Positions 8,469 through 16,758 of a stretch of 61,710 nucleotides of DNA are shown here, piece after piece. Below the pieces are notes generated by a model that saw only the letters and a program-made list of their open reading frames with translations, did no database searches and had not been told where the DNA came from. Source of the stretch: Mycobacterium sp. ST-F2 (lineage in GTDB: Bacteria; Actinomycetota; Actinomycetes; Mycobacteriales; Mycobacteriaceae); NCBI RefSeq assembly GCF_001905655.1, contig NZ_JMHT01000043.1, forward strand, positions 1 through 61,710. The letters are read 5' to 3'. Within the stretch, counting starts at the first letter, position 1. Every line of letters begins with the position of its first letter. The translations under genes and the position numbers were made by a program.

Positions 8469-9227
8469 CCGTCGCGGCAGCTACTAGCGGTGTCACGGCG
8501 GAAGGACGCTAAACACGTCACCGGCTCGGCCATATCTCCGCGAGTGAGGACTACACGCGAAGTCTGTCTAGTCAACATGGTGGCGAGTGACATTGTCGCT
8601 AAAAGGGGTCCGGCTTCAAAGTTGTTGAGTGCGACAAAACGGGCTCGGACGTCGTGCGTGCTCGCTCGGATCACTCAGGGTGGTGAGGCCGCCGCCATTT
8701 TGGTGCGGATTCTGCAAACCCGCAGCTAGGGGCATCGGCTCAAGCAATTCATCGAGATCGAGGGGGCAATAGTGGCGTTCGCGGCCTTGCTCGGTCACGA
8801 TTCGCTACGCGGCTCTGAAATCACCTGGGGACAGGGAAATTTGTCCCTATTGGATATAGGTGAGATCGAGATCTGTCGAATTATCGTTGCGCGCAGTGAA
8901 ATTGGCGAGGACTCCGTCGCTGTCGATACACCCGAGGGGCGGTCGGCATGACGACAGGGGAGCGTCTGCGGCCCAGATCAGGCATGAGTCGAATCCGACT
9001 CAATGAGTGATCTCTGGTGGGCGCCGATGCCGCGGGACAAGCCATGACGTCATACCGGCGGGCGGCACGACAGCGGGGGCACTCATTGACGCCGGGATCG
9101 TCTCGGTCCTGCTGCCCCCTTCGCGCAACGGTTTCACGCGCGATCACCCAGCACGGGCCACTCAAAACGCCGACACTGCAAAAGAATCCGGGCGATTGGT
9201 GAGCATGCATTCATCTCAGTAGTCAGA
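8469..9227. other. 759-bp stretch without an intact gene
   Basis: No supported complete gene was found. It contains a short remnant of an antiporter gene (9061-9120, listed separately). The rest, including an AT-richer patch around 8820-8900, shows no recognisable coding, RNA or repeat signal. Confidence 0.5.
9061..9120 (+). pseudogene. Remnant of a second antiporter gene
   Basis: This 20-codon stretch reads GGTTAGALIDAGIVSVLLPP. It aligns with RTTAAALIAAGIVSVLLFPP near the C-terminus of the intact antiporter (ending 8468), differing at only a few residues. Nothing on either side extends the match, so it is a short relic. Confidence 0.5.
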
Positions 9228-9677
9228 TCACTCGAAGGGGCAGCCCGGGTTGGGTGCGCTGTCAGTGGTCGGTGCTCCTGCGGAGTCGACGTAGGTGATG
9301 TCTAGTACCGCCGGCACGTTGCCAAGATTGCGAACGGTGTGGACGTGGTCGGGGCCCGCCGGGTCAGTGATGGGATCTCCCGCCGAGTGCACGCCATCCT
9401 GCGTGCAGTCGACGATGAAGTGGTTTACCGTGCCAGCTTTGACGACTCCGTAGAGTTCGCCTTCGTTGGTGTGCCAGCCAGTGCTCCCGCCGGGTGCAAT
9501 GGTTAGTTCGCTAACGATGTAGTCCATGCCGTCGATGGTCTGCTTCGCCAGTGTGACGGCACTCGCGCCGACGGGCGGAGTGGCGAGCGCCGTTGCAGGC
9601 GAGAGCAAAGTAGCGAATGGCGAAGCGACGATCATGGCGGCAAGCCCCCCGTACATCAATCGTCTCACGGCTGTCAT
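9228..9677 (-). CDS. Secreted cupin-domain protein
   Basis: From the ATG at 9677 the 149-residue protein has a signal-peptide-like N-terminus: basic MTAVRRL, a hydrophobic core GGLAAMIVAS, and a likely cleavage after ATALATPP. A single small cupin fold follows (LTIAPGGSTGWHTNEGELYGVV, then HVHTVRNLGNVPAVLDI), with His residues in metal-binding positions. An upstream extension to 9758 is possible but lacks signal-peptide logic. Its role is unknown; secreted mycobacterial cupins of this size are common. It lies between two decayed paralogues of island genes. Confidence 0.7.
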   Translation of the reverse strand: MTAVRRLMYGGLAAMIVASPFATLLSPATALATPPVGASAVTLAKQTIDGMDYIVSELTIAPGGSTGWHTNEGELYGVVKAGTVNHFIVDCTQDGVHSAGDPITDPAGPDHVHTVRNLGNVPAVLDITYVDSAGAPTTDSAPNPGCPFE

Positions 9678-9761
9678 CTTGAAAGTGCGCACCGAATTAA
9701 GCGGTCTTGATGGGTGGTACACGCATACTCCGTTCGACGTGACGATGGATGATCTCATCTG

Positions 9762-10212
9762 TCAGATCAGGTCCGGTCGCAGTGCTTGGTGCCGTCGTGT
9801 AAGTGCCGGGCCTGCGAATCGGTACCCATGGCGACGGCGAGGTCGGCCCGATTGCGACCAGTGATTGATTTGCGCCGCATCCGCGCGTAGTAGGGGTTGA
9901 CCAAAGACCGCTGCCAGACCCGGGAGTTGTTCCTGGCCATCTTCGTTCTCGACCTCAGGGGTCGGGACGTCAATCAAATGGCGGATGCGGAACTTCGAGG
10001 GCATACCGTCTGGGCGGTCCGCGCCAGTGCTGAAGCGGAACACTGGGAAGGCTTTGTCGGGGAACGGCGGCGCAGTGTCAAGAGTGGCGGCGGCGTTGAC
10101 GGTTATCGTCATCGCCGCCGTCTGGCGCCAAAGAACTAGAAGTTGCAGCGCTTCAGCCCCGATCTTCACCCGCGGTCGTGCTATCGAAGTGGTCGGCCAC
10201 ACCGAGCAACCC
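9762..10212 (-). pseudogene. Decayed and fused DUF4331/TPP-enzyme operon copy
   Basis: Minus-strand frames reproduce shortened pieces of the intact operon at 1836-4789. A start-like VADHFDSTTAGEDRG matches MSHHFDTPTAREDPR. MTITVNAAATLDTAPPFPDK and AFPVFRFSTGAD match the next DUF4331 segment. After an internal deletion, VWQRSLVNPYYARMRRK matches VWQTSLVNPDFADYARS near the C-terminus of the TPP enzyme. The pieces lie in different frames with stops between them. The upstream operator (10269-10290) is still nearly perfect. This is a relic of a second copy of the operon. Confidence 0.65.
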
Positions 10213-10268
10213 CCTTGCACCGTCGAGCGGTAATCCGGTCGGATCGGAAAATTAGTGTGTCTCCGCCC

Positions 10269-10290
10269 AACTGGTCTGTCAAGACCAGAT
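10269..10290. promoter_or_regulatory. TetR-type operator, copy 4 (relic operon)
   Basis: AACTGGTC-N6-GACCAGAT has the same six central bases as copy 1 (TGTCAA) and differs at one arm base. It lies upstream of the decayed DUF4331 copy, in the same relation as copy 1 to the intact operon. Confidence 0.6.
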
Positions 10291-10797
10291 TGAGGCAGGG
10301 TGACGGGACCATGAGCAGCGGTCCCCCGGGTGGCGGGCGCGACGCCCGAACCAACGTAAACGCCCGTCGTCGGCGGCCTCGAACAAGCTCCTCGCCGCCT
10401 GCATGTTTATGCGGCGACCGAAGCGATTTATATCCGGGGTTCAGCAGGGAGCGCTGGATCATGGACAATGGCCACAATTCATCAGATGGCGTGAAATCGA
10501 TTGCGGCCAAGTCGATTAGACCGCCAAGGCGGAGGTCTGATACCTCACGTCGCGGCGCGACACAGGGTCGTCGCGGCCAGGTCGAAGCAGCATCTAGCGA
10601 CGGACTTTGGGTGTACATCACTGATGCTGTAAAACCTACTTTGACAAGCTTCCGCGACACGCCGAGGTGTTATCAAAGCAGCCCGGCGTTTCTTGTCAAT
10701 CTTCGCTGCATCTCGAACCTAGGGCAGACCCTTGGTGCGGCGCCTCGCATCGCTCTAGCATCCGCTCTCCTCCGCAATACTCCGCAGACGATGAGGG
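10291..10797. other. 507-bp stretch without a recognised gene
   Basis: Open frames on both strands here have atypical composition and no family features. I see no RNA gene or repeat. It separates the operon relic from the transposition genes. Confidence 0.45.
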
Positions 10798-11196
10798 TCA
10801 CTCCGGTGCGTCTCGTTCTTGAACGGCTGCCAACCGCGGCGGCGCAGTCCCGTTCGAAAGAGCGGTGTGCAGCTCATGGATGATTCGGGCGTAGGCGGTG
10901 ACCTGAGCGCGAAGTTGCGTGTTCTGCGCTCTGAGTTCCTGGTTGTCCTCTTGCGCTTCTCGGGCTTGCTGTTCGAGATTGGAGTACGCCGCTGGGATCG
11001 GACCGGAAGCTTCTACGCAACTTCGGAATTCGTCGGCGAGGTCGGTGTGTTTGTGGGTCAGCACCCAGCGTTTGACGTCGGCTTCGACGGCCAGCTGCAC
11101 AACGGAGAGGGCCCCGGTGGAGCGCTTCGGGGTGCCATCGAGCAGACGTTGCATGGCCGCGGTAATCGCGGCCCGCTCGGCATCAGCGTCAGTCAT
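10798..11196 (-). CDS. TnpC-like small coiled-coil transposition protein
   Basis: This 132-residue protein starts MTDADAERAAITAAMQRLL. It has a short helical domain (LSVVQLAVEADVKRWVLTHK) and a C-terminal heptad-rich coiled coil (YSNLEQQAREAQEDNQELR, then AQNTQLRAQV). Size, position after the recombinases and the helix-plus-coiled-coil layout resemble TnpC of Tn554-type transposons, an accessory factor in integration. The start was taken at 11196, where it overlaps the end of the upstream recombinase by 8 bp (ATGACTGA), implying coupled translation. Function is inferred from context. Confidence 0.7.
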   Translation of the reverse strand: MTDADAERAAITAAMQRLLDGTPKRSTGALSVVQLAVEADVKRWVLTHKHTDLADEFRSCVEASGPIPAAYSNLEQQAREAQEDNQELRAQNTQLRAQVTAYARIIHELHTALSNGTAPPRLAAVQERDAPE

Positions 11197-13324
11197 CCGA
11201 ATTGGGCTCCCCGTCGTCGTGCCTGTCGATGAGAGCGCGGAGCCGTTCCAGTTCGTGTCGGTACCGGATGATGCGCGGTTCGGGCGCCATGGGGTCATCG
11301 GCGATCTCGGCGAGCTGCTTGGCTTGCTCACGTAGGACTTCTACGTCGCGGTCAGTGCGGGCGATGTTGGGGCAGTGGGCGCGGCAGTCCGACAGGTCGG
11401 GGGTGCGGCGGGCGTCGGTGTCGTCGCGACTGACCCGACAGGCCGCCCGGTTCCGGTCGAACACGCAGGTCATTCCTGCGCCGGGATAGATCTGCAGATC
11501 CGGGTTGGAGAACAGGGCCCGCGCTTCGCGTCGCGTGGTGAGAACGTGGCCCGCGAATCGCTGAGCGTCTTCGACCCGATAGCGGTACTGGTCCGCTGCT
11601 GGTCCGGATACGTGTTCTCCGGCGGTGAGGTGTTCGTGGGAGTCGGCGAGCATGTCCAGTCGTGCGAGGAGTTCCTCGAAGGCGAGGTCGTCGGGAAACC
11701 CGGACGCGTAGGTACCGGCGTATCCGACCGTCATCTGGACTTTGACGTGGCCGTACTGGATCGCTGCGGCGATGATGCCGCGGGGTTTGCGCGCGATGAA
11801 CCACGCCAGAGTGCGTCGGAATTGTCTCGGTTGAATCGACGGGTGCTGGGCGTCGACGGGGATGGTATCGGCGCGCCCGGTTCGGGCGCAGTAGTCGTTG
11901 ACCCAGTCGCGGAACGCGTTCAGGTCGTTGGACATTTTCTGCGTGCCACGTGCTCGGCCGTCGCGGAAGCGTGCGCCGGTCTCGGTGCGGGCGCCGAGCC
12001 GATTGGGGAACAGTAGCTGCTCGTCGTGCAGGTTCTCCAGAGCTGTGACCGCGGCCGCGACGGGCTCAGCGACTACCCACGGGTCGCGACGGATTTCGCC
12101 CTCCGGCAGCAGTTCGCCGGCATCGTCGCGGACGCCCTTCCAGTGTCTGCCCGTCATCAGCAGTAGGCCGCTGTCGGGATCGCGGTGCAGGCAACCGCGT
12201 TCCAGTGAGAGCACCTCGCCGGGGCGCATCCCGGAAAGGTAGGCGATCACGATGAAACACGCCGCCATCAGATGGCGCGCTAGTGGACGTGTTTCGCTCT
12301 CATCGATCGGGTCATCGCGCCAGCGTTGGCCGTCGATGAGTCCGCTGGGAACGAGCAGCAGAGGGGCCCCTTCCCGGATGGGAAGCCCACAGCCACGCAG
12401 AACCGCCTGGCTTGCCGGCGTCTGGAGGCTTCTGACGTCCGCGTCCATAAGGCGTGCGAGAAAGCCGTAGTGGTAGTCCATTTCGCCAGTCGTGGCTGAC
12501 CGCCTGCCGGGAAGCGGAATGTTCAAACGACTGAATGCGCGAATGAGTCCGTGCAGATCGTTGGCGGCGTCGCCGATTTCGCGACGATAGCGTCCTGCGC
12601 GCCCCTGTCCTGGCCGTGTGCGGTCGGCGAGTCGTTGGTCTTCGCGTATTGCGGCAGTGATGTCGGCCGCTAGGTCTTCGATGAAACGCAACGCCCAACC
12701 CAACAAAGCGTTCATGACAGGCGGTGAGATTCTCGGGGTGGTGAGTTCCGCAGACCGGCGGCCTTCCAAGAGGTGGTGGAGGCGGTCACCGTGCCACGGC
12801 GGTGCTTCGGGCAGCCGGTCGTCCGTGTCGAGCAACGACCGGTAGGCCCAGAGTTTGATGACCGCTGTTAGCCTGTCCTGCTGCAGGTCTCGGGTTAGAC
12901 CGCTGTCCTTCACCGTTGCCAAATACTCATCGAGGTCGTCCAGCGACACCTCGGCGAAGCGGACGATTCCTCTGGCGGTCAGCCACTCGGCAAAGGCCTT
13001 CATCTGGCGGAACTCGGTGACGATGCTGAGGATGGCTGGGCGCGGAGGAGACACGCGCGTTACCGTGACCTCGGGTCCGTCGTAGTTGATCATCAGCCAG
13101 CACACGTGCTTGAGCACGCCACGGAACGCGGCAGGCGCCTTTACGAAGGGGATGCCGCAGGCTCCGAGCTGCGGAGCGAACATTGCCGCCCCTAGCTCCC
13201 AGCGGTCGTCGCGAAAACGTGACACCGCGGCGGCGTTTGGGCGCAGTGGCCGATTGCTCAGCACGACGGAGTCGGACGAGGGAATCCATTGCTGCCCCTC
13301 GCTACTGACTGCTGCGGTCGTCAT
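11189..13324 (-). CDS. Tyrosine recombinase of the trio (third gene), 711 aa
   Basis: A large tyrosine recombinase. The C-terminal catalytic domain shows the first Arg in IAYLSGMRPGEVLSLERG, the second-Arg region in PRQFRRTLAWFIARKPRG, then QYGHVKVQMTVGYAGTY, which holds the conserved His and the probable catalytic Tyr. The long N-terminal half (about 350 residues) should contain the DNA-binding core domain. The His of the usual HxxR box appears as Gln (RQFR), a change I cannot rank without an alignment. A C-terminal Cys-containing tail follows (FDRNRAACRVS, DCRAHCPNIA). It starts 16 bp after the preceding recombinase and overlaps the TnpC-like gene. Size is close to TnpB of Tn554. Confidence 0.85.
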   Translation of the reverse strand: MTTAAVSSEGQQWIPSSDSVVLSNRPLRPNAAAVSRFRDDRWELGAAMFAPQLGACGIPFVKAPAAFRGVLKHVCWLMINYDGPEVTVTRVSPPRPAILSIVTEFRQMKAFAEWLTARGIVRFAEVSLDDLDEYLATVKDSGLTRDLQQDRLTAVIKLWAYRSLLDTDDRLPEAPPWHGDRLHHLLEGRRSAELTTPRISPPVMNALLGWALRFIEDLAADITAAIREDQRLADRTRPGQGRAGRYRREIGDAANDLHGLIRAFSRLNIPLPGRRSATTGEMDYHYGFLARLMDADVRSLQTPASQAVLRGCGLPIREGAPLLLVPSGLIDGQRWRDDPIDESETRPLARHLMAACFIVIAYLSGMRPGEVLSLERGCLHRDPDSGLLLMTGRHWKGVRDDAGELLPEGEIRRDPWVVAEPVAAAVTALENLHDEQLLFPNRLGARTETGARFRDGRARGTQKMSNDLNAFRDWVNDYCARTGRADTIPVDAQHPSIQPRQFRRTLAWFIARKPRGIIAAAIQYGHVKVQMTVGYAGTYASGFPDDLAFEELLARLDMLADSHEHLTAGEHVSGPAADQYRYRVEDAQRFAGHVLTTRREARALFSNPDLQIYPGAGMTCVFDRNRAACRVSRDDTDARRTPDLSDCRAHCPNIARTDRDVEVLREQAKQLAEIADDPMAPEPRIIRYRHELERLRALIDRHDDGEPNSDD

Positions 13325-13340
13325 TGAACCTCCGATGTCT

Positions 13341-15173
13341 TCATTGCACGTCCAGCGACCGGCTGAGGAACCGCTCGACGAGGTCTTGCTGTTCCGGGCC
13401 GATGTGCGCTCTGGCGTCGTCGACGGCGATGGTGGGATACCGGTGCATGATGTCTGTCAGCTGCGCGACGGGACCTGCGAATCGCTGTGCCCACTGCAGC
13501 GGCGTCATCTCGTTGGCCTTGTCGTGCAGGCGGTCGTGCACCGCGACGATGACCGGTAGGTGTGCCGGGGTGGCTCGCGCGCATGGGCAGGACAGGCACA
13601 TCAGAAACGACGCGGCACATGGCTGACCGGGCGCGGCGTGGGGTCCGCCACGGAAGTCGGTGCAGCCACCCAAGACGGTGTCCAGACTGCCGGCAATCAG
13701 GTCGGTCAGAACCGTTGGCGCCAAGTCGACCTCGGCGGCGACCACCTCGGATTCCCTCGCGGCGCGATCGGCCTGCTCGATGGTGATGGTCCTCATGTGC
13801 ACCTGCTCGCGGGCCGTGGTGACCTGTTCCTCCAAGGTGTCCGCGACCACTTTCTGATACTCGGCAAGGTTGCCGCGGTTACGGGCGAGATAGTCGTTGG
13901 CGAGAGTCTGCTCGGTGTGTGCGACCGGTCGTTCATGCACCTGCAGCCACGTCATCCGCAACCTGCGAGTATCGATCGACAACACGCCGGCCTCGCCATC
14001 GCTAGTGCTGGGTGCATCGGCAACTACTTGTTGGGATCGTGCCCACCTGCTCACCGCTGTTTCGCGCAACTCCGGCCGAAATGCCAGTCCCTGCTTGATG
14101 CCCAAGTATCCGAACAGCAGCTCGCTTCCCGAGCGCGCTCTCACGGGTGCCGTAAGTTCGCGCACAAGTTCATATACGCCGAACGCGGAGGACACGTCGG
14201 TGCGGCCGTCCGCCTGACCGCCGACGTCGGTAAGCGCGACATTCATGTGTGCCCGGTTTCGGCCGCGGCGTGGCTTGAGCATGTCCACCAGGGCGGTCTT
14301 CGTGCCACCGCTATCGCCGTCTGGTCGGTGCGCCTCGGCGGGCAGACTGAGCACCGGCGACAGATTGTGGCCCGTCAGGCATACCAGCAGCACCGCAGCC
14401 GCCGACACGTCCCACACCGTCGGGTAGAGCTGCCCAAAGAGGACGGCGCTTCCGCCGTGCTGCGCTACTCGTTTGACATTTCTCCCGCTCGGATACCGCG
14501 GTATCTGATCGTGCCGATCGATGTGATCCAGGAGGGCGCCGTGCTCCCATCGGTGGGGATCGTCGGTGCGGTCGACGTCCCCGGCGCGCCACTCGACCAG
14601 TAGCGCACGGCCTCGACGGACACGCTGAACTGCCTCTCGCACGTCCGATTTCGCCACCGCGGTGATGCGCTTGAACTCGTCCGGTGTGTAGCTCGGGAGC
14701 TTTACGGATCGCTCTGGAGCCCGTGTGCGTGCGGCCCGCGCGAAGAACTCTCCGGGAATGTCCTCGCATCCTCGCGAGAGTGTCCGCATCGCCCCGTAGA
14801 ACGACTTTCGTGTTCCCGGCGATAAGGTGAGCACCCATCCGTCCCAATGCGCGCCGCGCAGTCCGTTCGGGGCGTCCGGCGGGTGATCCAACGACCCAAG
14901 GTAGGCGGCGAATGACCGCACAGCGCTCATCAGCGACCGCGCCGAGCGTTCCGTCCGGTAGGAACCACTGGGACCGGTCGCCAACGCAAATCGTTCCAGG
15001 AACCAACGCCGCATCACATCCGAGACCGGTAGCGCCGCGAAATCGAATTCGACCGCAGACCTGCCGTGCTCGGGGAACACGGTGAGCCGCAACGGATGGT
15101 CGCCGCGGTCATCGAAGCGCGCCGGTAATCGATACGCCATCGGGGGCAATGCGGCGCGACGTCCACTGCTCAC
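13341..15173 (-). CDS. Tyrosine-recombinase-like protein of the trio (second gene), catalytic residues degenerate
   Basis: The chosen start is GTG at 15173, overlapping the TGA of the previous recombinase (GTGA), giving 610 residues; the frame is open further upstream but would overlap that gene. The fold pattern of integrases is visible: an N-terminal SAM-like domain (SARSLMSAVRSFAAYL) and a catalytic-domain region. The usual TGxR motif, however, reads CLTGHNLSPVLSLP, with Asn in place of Arg, and the HxxR box is replaced by TRRLRMTW. A Cys cluster (CLSCPCARATPAHLP) follows. It may be a structural or targeting partner rather than a catalyst. Size and place resemble members of Tn554-like gene sets. 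Confidence 0.75.
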   Translation of the reverse strand: MSSGRRAALPPMAYRLPARFDDRGDHPLRLTVFPEHGRSAVEFDFAALPVSDVMRRWFLERFALATGPSGSYRTERSARSLMSAVRSFAAYLGSLDHPPDAPNGLRGAHWDGWVLTLSPGTRKSFYGAMRTLSRGCEDIPGEFFARAARTRAPERSVKLPSYTPDEFKRITAVAKSDVREAVQRVRRGRALLVEWRAGDVDRTDDPHRWEHGALLDHIDRHDQIPRYPSGRNVKRVAQHGGSAVLFGQLYPTVWDVSAAAVLLVCLTGHNLSPVLSLPAEAHRPDGDSGGTKTALVDMLKPRRGRNRAHMNVALTDVGGQADGRTDVSSAFGVYELVRELTAPVRARSGSELLFGYLGIKQGLAFRPELRETAVSRWARSQQVVADAPSTSDGEAGVLSIDTRRLRMTWLQVHERPVAHTEQTLANDYLARNRGNLAEYQKVVADTLEEQVTTAREQVHMRTITIEQADRAARESEVVAAEVDLAPTVLTDLIAGSLDTVLGGCTDFRGGPHAAPGQPCAASFLMCLSCPCARATPAHLPVIVAVHDRLHDKANEMTPLQWAQRFAGPVAQLTDIMHRYPTIAVDDARAHIGPEQQDLVERFLSRSLDVQ

Positions 15174-16747
15174 GATTGCGACCCGGACGCCAGTGGGTCC
15201 GTGGTTACCAGGGGGTGCGTGGCGAACATCTCCGCCAACAGGCCCTGCATCGCCGCGCCGTGCGCATGCTCGATCAGCAATTCGACGTCGAGATCCCGGA
15301 ACGGTTCCAGATAGACGTTCATGGTGGTCGCCACACTCCGGTGTCCCAACAGGGTCATAACGAAGTACCAGGTGTCGCCGAACTGTGCGCGAAAATCGCG
15401 CATCTCCTCTGCGTTGAGGTGTGCGAAGCGCTTCTCGTACAACAGGCGGCCCACCGAAAACCACCGCAACGCAAAGGAATGCCGCAGCATGTGCGCGGTA
15501 GCTGCCAATCCGATCAGACTCGCACGGGTCACGCGCTTGTTCGCCGCGACGAACGTGTGCTGCCAGCCATGCGGCGCTCGCGGCATGCCGTCCTCGTTGA
15601 GCCATAATGCTACCGGTTCGAGTCCTGACTTGGACTCTCGGAAGATGCGGAGCCTCGCTCGCGGATCGAGGACGTCTAGGGAGACCGATGACAGTTGGCC
15701 CTGCATATCGCGCAGCTGGACCCGCCGACCACCAAGTTGTCGCTGCAGAATCTTTCTGTCGGCTACCCGTTCGTACCGCCCGGCGGCTTGCGCCCTGCGG
15801 ACCGCTGCGGCACGCTCACCCTCGCCGTAGGCCAGCGCGGCGCTCAACACCGGCCGCGGCATCCAGTACTTGCGGCGCACACCGCCTTTCGCGCACGCGG
15901 CTGCCAACTGTGCGGTCATGAACCCGCGGCTGGGATCGTCGTACGGCAACTCGATCTGCAACAGGCTGGCCCATTCGGTCAACCGCAGACCCGTTCCGTA
16001 AAGGCCGTCGACAAAGCTGCAGTCACGTTGCGGGCAATGGCCTCGCCACGATCGGGCTTCCCGCCCGGACAGATCCAGTCCTCGTAAACCGACGTCCCGC
16101 CATCGGGCGTACCCGCCAGGATCGAGCCACTTCACGTCGCGGTCGCGTCCCGTCCGAGGCGCGGCGCGATACGCATCGACCGGTGGCTGGTCCGGACCGA
16201 CGCGAACCGAGATCCGCTCCACCGGATTCTCGACGTGGTAACGGCTCTCGGCCCATTCATAGAATGCGCTGATCGCCACCAATCCAGACCGGACCGTGCC
16301 GCCGGCAACCCTGCGGGGATTCTTCTCATCGCTCATCCGCCAGAACTTGAACGTGTCGACGTGGTCAGCAGTCGCATCCGCCCAGCAACAGCTCACCAAA
16401 TCCAGAAACCCGAGCCAAGTCGCCAATCCGAGCGCGTACTTGCGGCGGGTTCCTTCGGTGACACCGCGCATTCGAACCGACGCGAAGAACGCATTGACCT
16501 CCGTTGCGTACGCCCCGTCCGAACGCAACAGGAACGGCTGACCAGCGCGATTGCCGTTACGATGTGCGACTTCGGCTATCGACGGCAACCCGGCCAGGAG
16601 CGGATCGAACTGGAGGCCGTCCCACTCCGCCTTGGGATCACACCAAAAGACCTGCCACCGCGTCTCTGCCGCCACGGCCGCACCATATGCCCGCGGTAAG
16701 ACAGCCGCCGAGGTAACTCGCGGATCGAATGCAACAACAACAGTCAA
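15170..16747 (-). CDS. Tyrosine recombinase of the trio (first gene), all catalytic motifs present
   Basis: The C-terminal half carries the whole tyrosine-recombinase signature: Arg in DGLYGTGLRLTEWASLL, HxxR in AHMLRHSFALRW, and LLGHRSVATTMNVY with the last His and the catalytic Tyr. The N-terminal half has a SAM-like domain (RKYALGLATWLGFL). The start is uncertain: a TTG at 16747 lies inside the right inverted repeat, and a GTG about 20 codons in (VAAETRW) is an alternative. Remarkably, the frame continues without a stop into the interrupted esterase, so a fusion from 17962 could be made. It overlaps the next gene by GTGA. It would be the main strand-exchange enzyme. Confidence 0.85.
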   Translation of the reverse strand: MTVVVAFDPRVTSAAVLPRAYGAAVAAETRWQVFWCDPKAEWDGLQFDPLLAGLPSIAEVAHRNGNRAGQPFLLRSDGAYATEVNAFFASVRMRGVTEGTRRKYALGLATWLGFLDLVSCCWADATADHVDTFKFWRMSDEKNPRRVAGGTVRSGLVAISAFYEWAESRYHVENPVERISVRVGPDQPPVDAYRAAPRTGRDRDVKWLDPGGYARWRDVGLRGLDLSGREARSWRGHCPQRDCSFVDGLYGTGLRLTEWASLLQIELPYDDPSRGFMTAQLAAACAKGGVRRKYWMPRPVLSAALAYGEGERAAAVRRAQAAGRYERVADRKILQRQLGGRRVQLRDMQGQLSSVSLDVLDPRARLRIFRESKSGLEPVALWLNEDGMPRAPHGWQHTFVAANKRVTRASLIGLAATAHMLRHSFALRWFSVGRLLYEKRFAHLNAEEMRDFRAQFGDTWYFVMTLLGHRSVATTMNVYLEPFRDLDVELLIEHAHGAAMQGLLAEMFATHPLVTTDPLASGSQS

Positions 16748-16758
16748 ATGGCTAGAGA
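16734..16758 (-). repeat. Right terminal inverted repeat of the element
   Basis: Read on the minus strand it starts TCTCTAGCC and ends TGTTGTTGT, matching the left repeat at 20 of 25 positions. It abuts the point at which the esterase N-terminal part stops matching its family (after RYDYAP). Confidence 0.75.

Larger units (their letters stand above)
717..16758. mobile_element. ~16 kb cargo transposon with three tyrosine recombinases, inserted in lipT
   Basis: The element is bounded by inverted repeats 717-741 and 16734-16758, which share TCTCTAGCC at the outer end and TGTTGT at the inner end (20 of 25 positions identical). It interrupts a carboxylesterase coding frame. Three tyrosine recombinase genes plus a TnpC-like gene occupy 10798-16747 and read away from the right end. 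The remaining ~10 kb is cargo: a TetR-controlled redox operon, an antiporter, a cupin and several decayed genes. The architecture resembles Tn554-type transposons (recombinases plus TnpC) and RIT elements (three recombinases, terminal repeats), but is larger than a typical RIT element. Exact cut sites may be off by a few bases, and no target duplication could be fixed without the empty site. Confidence 0.8.
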
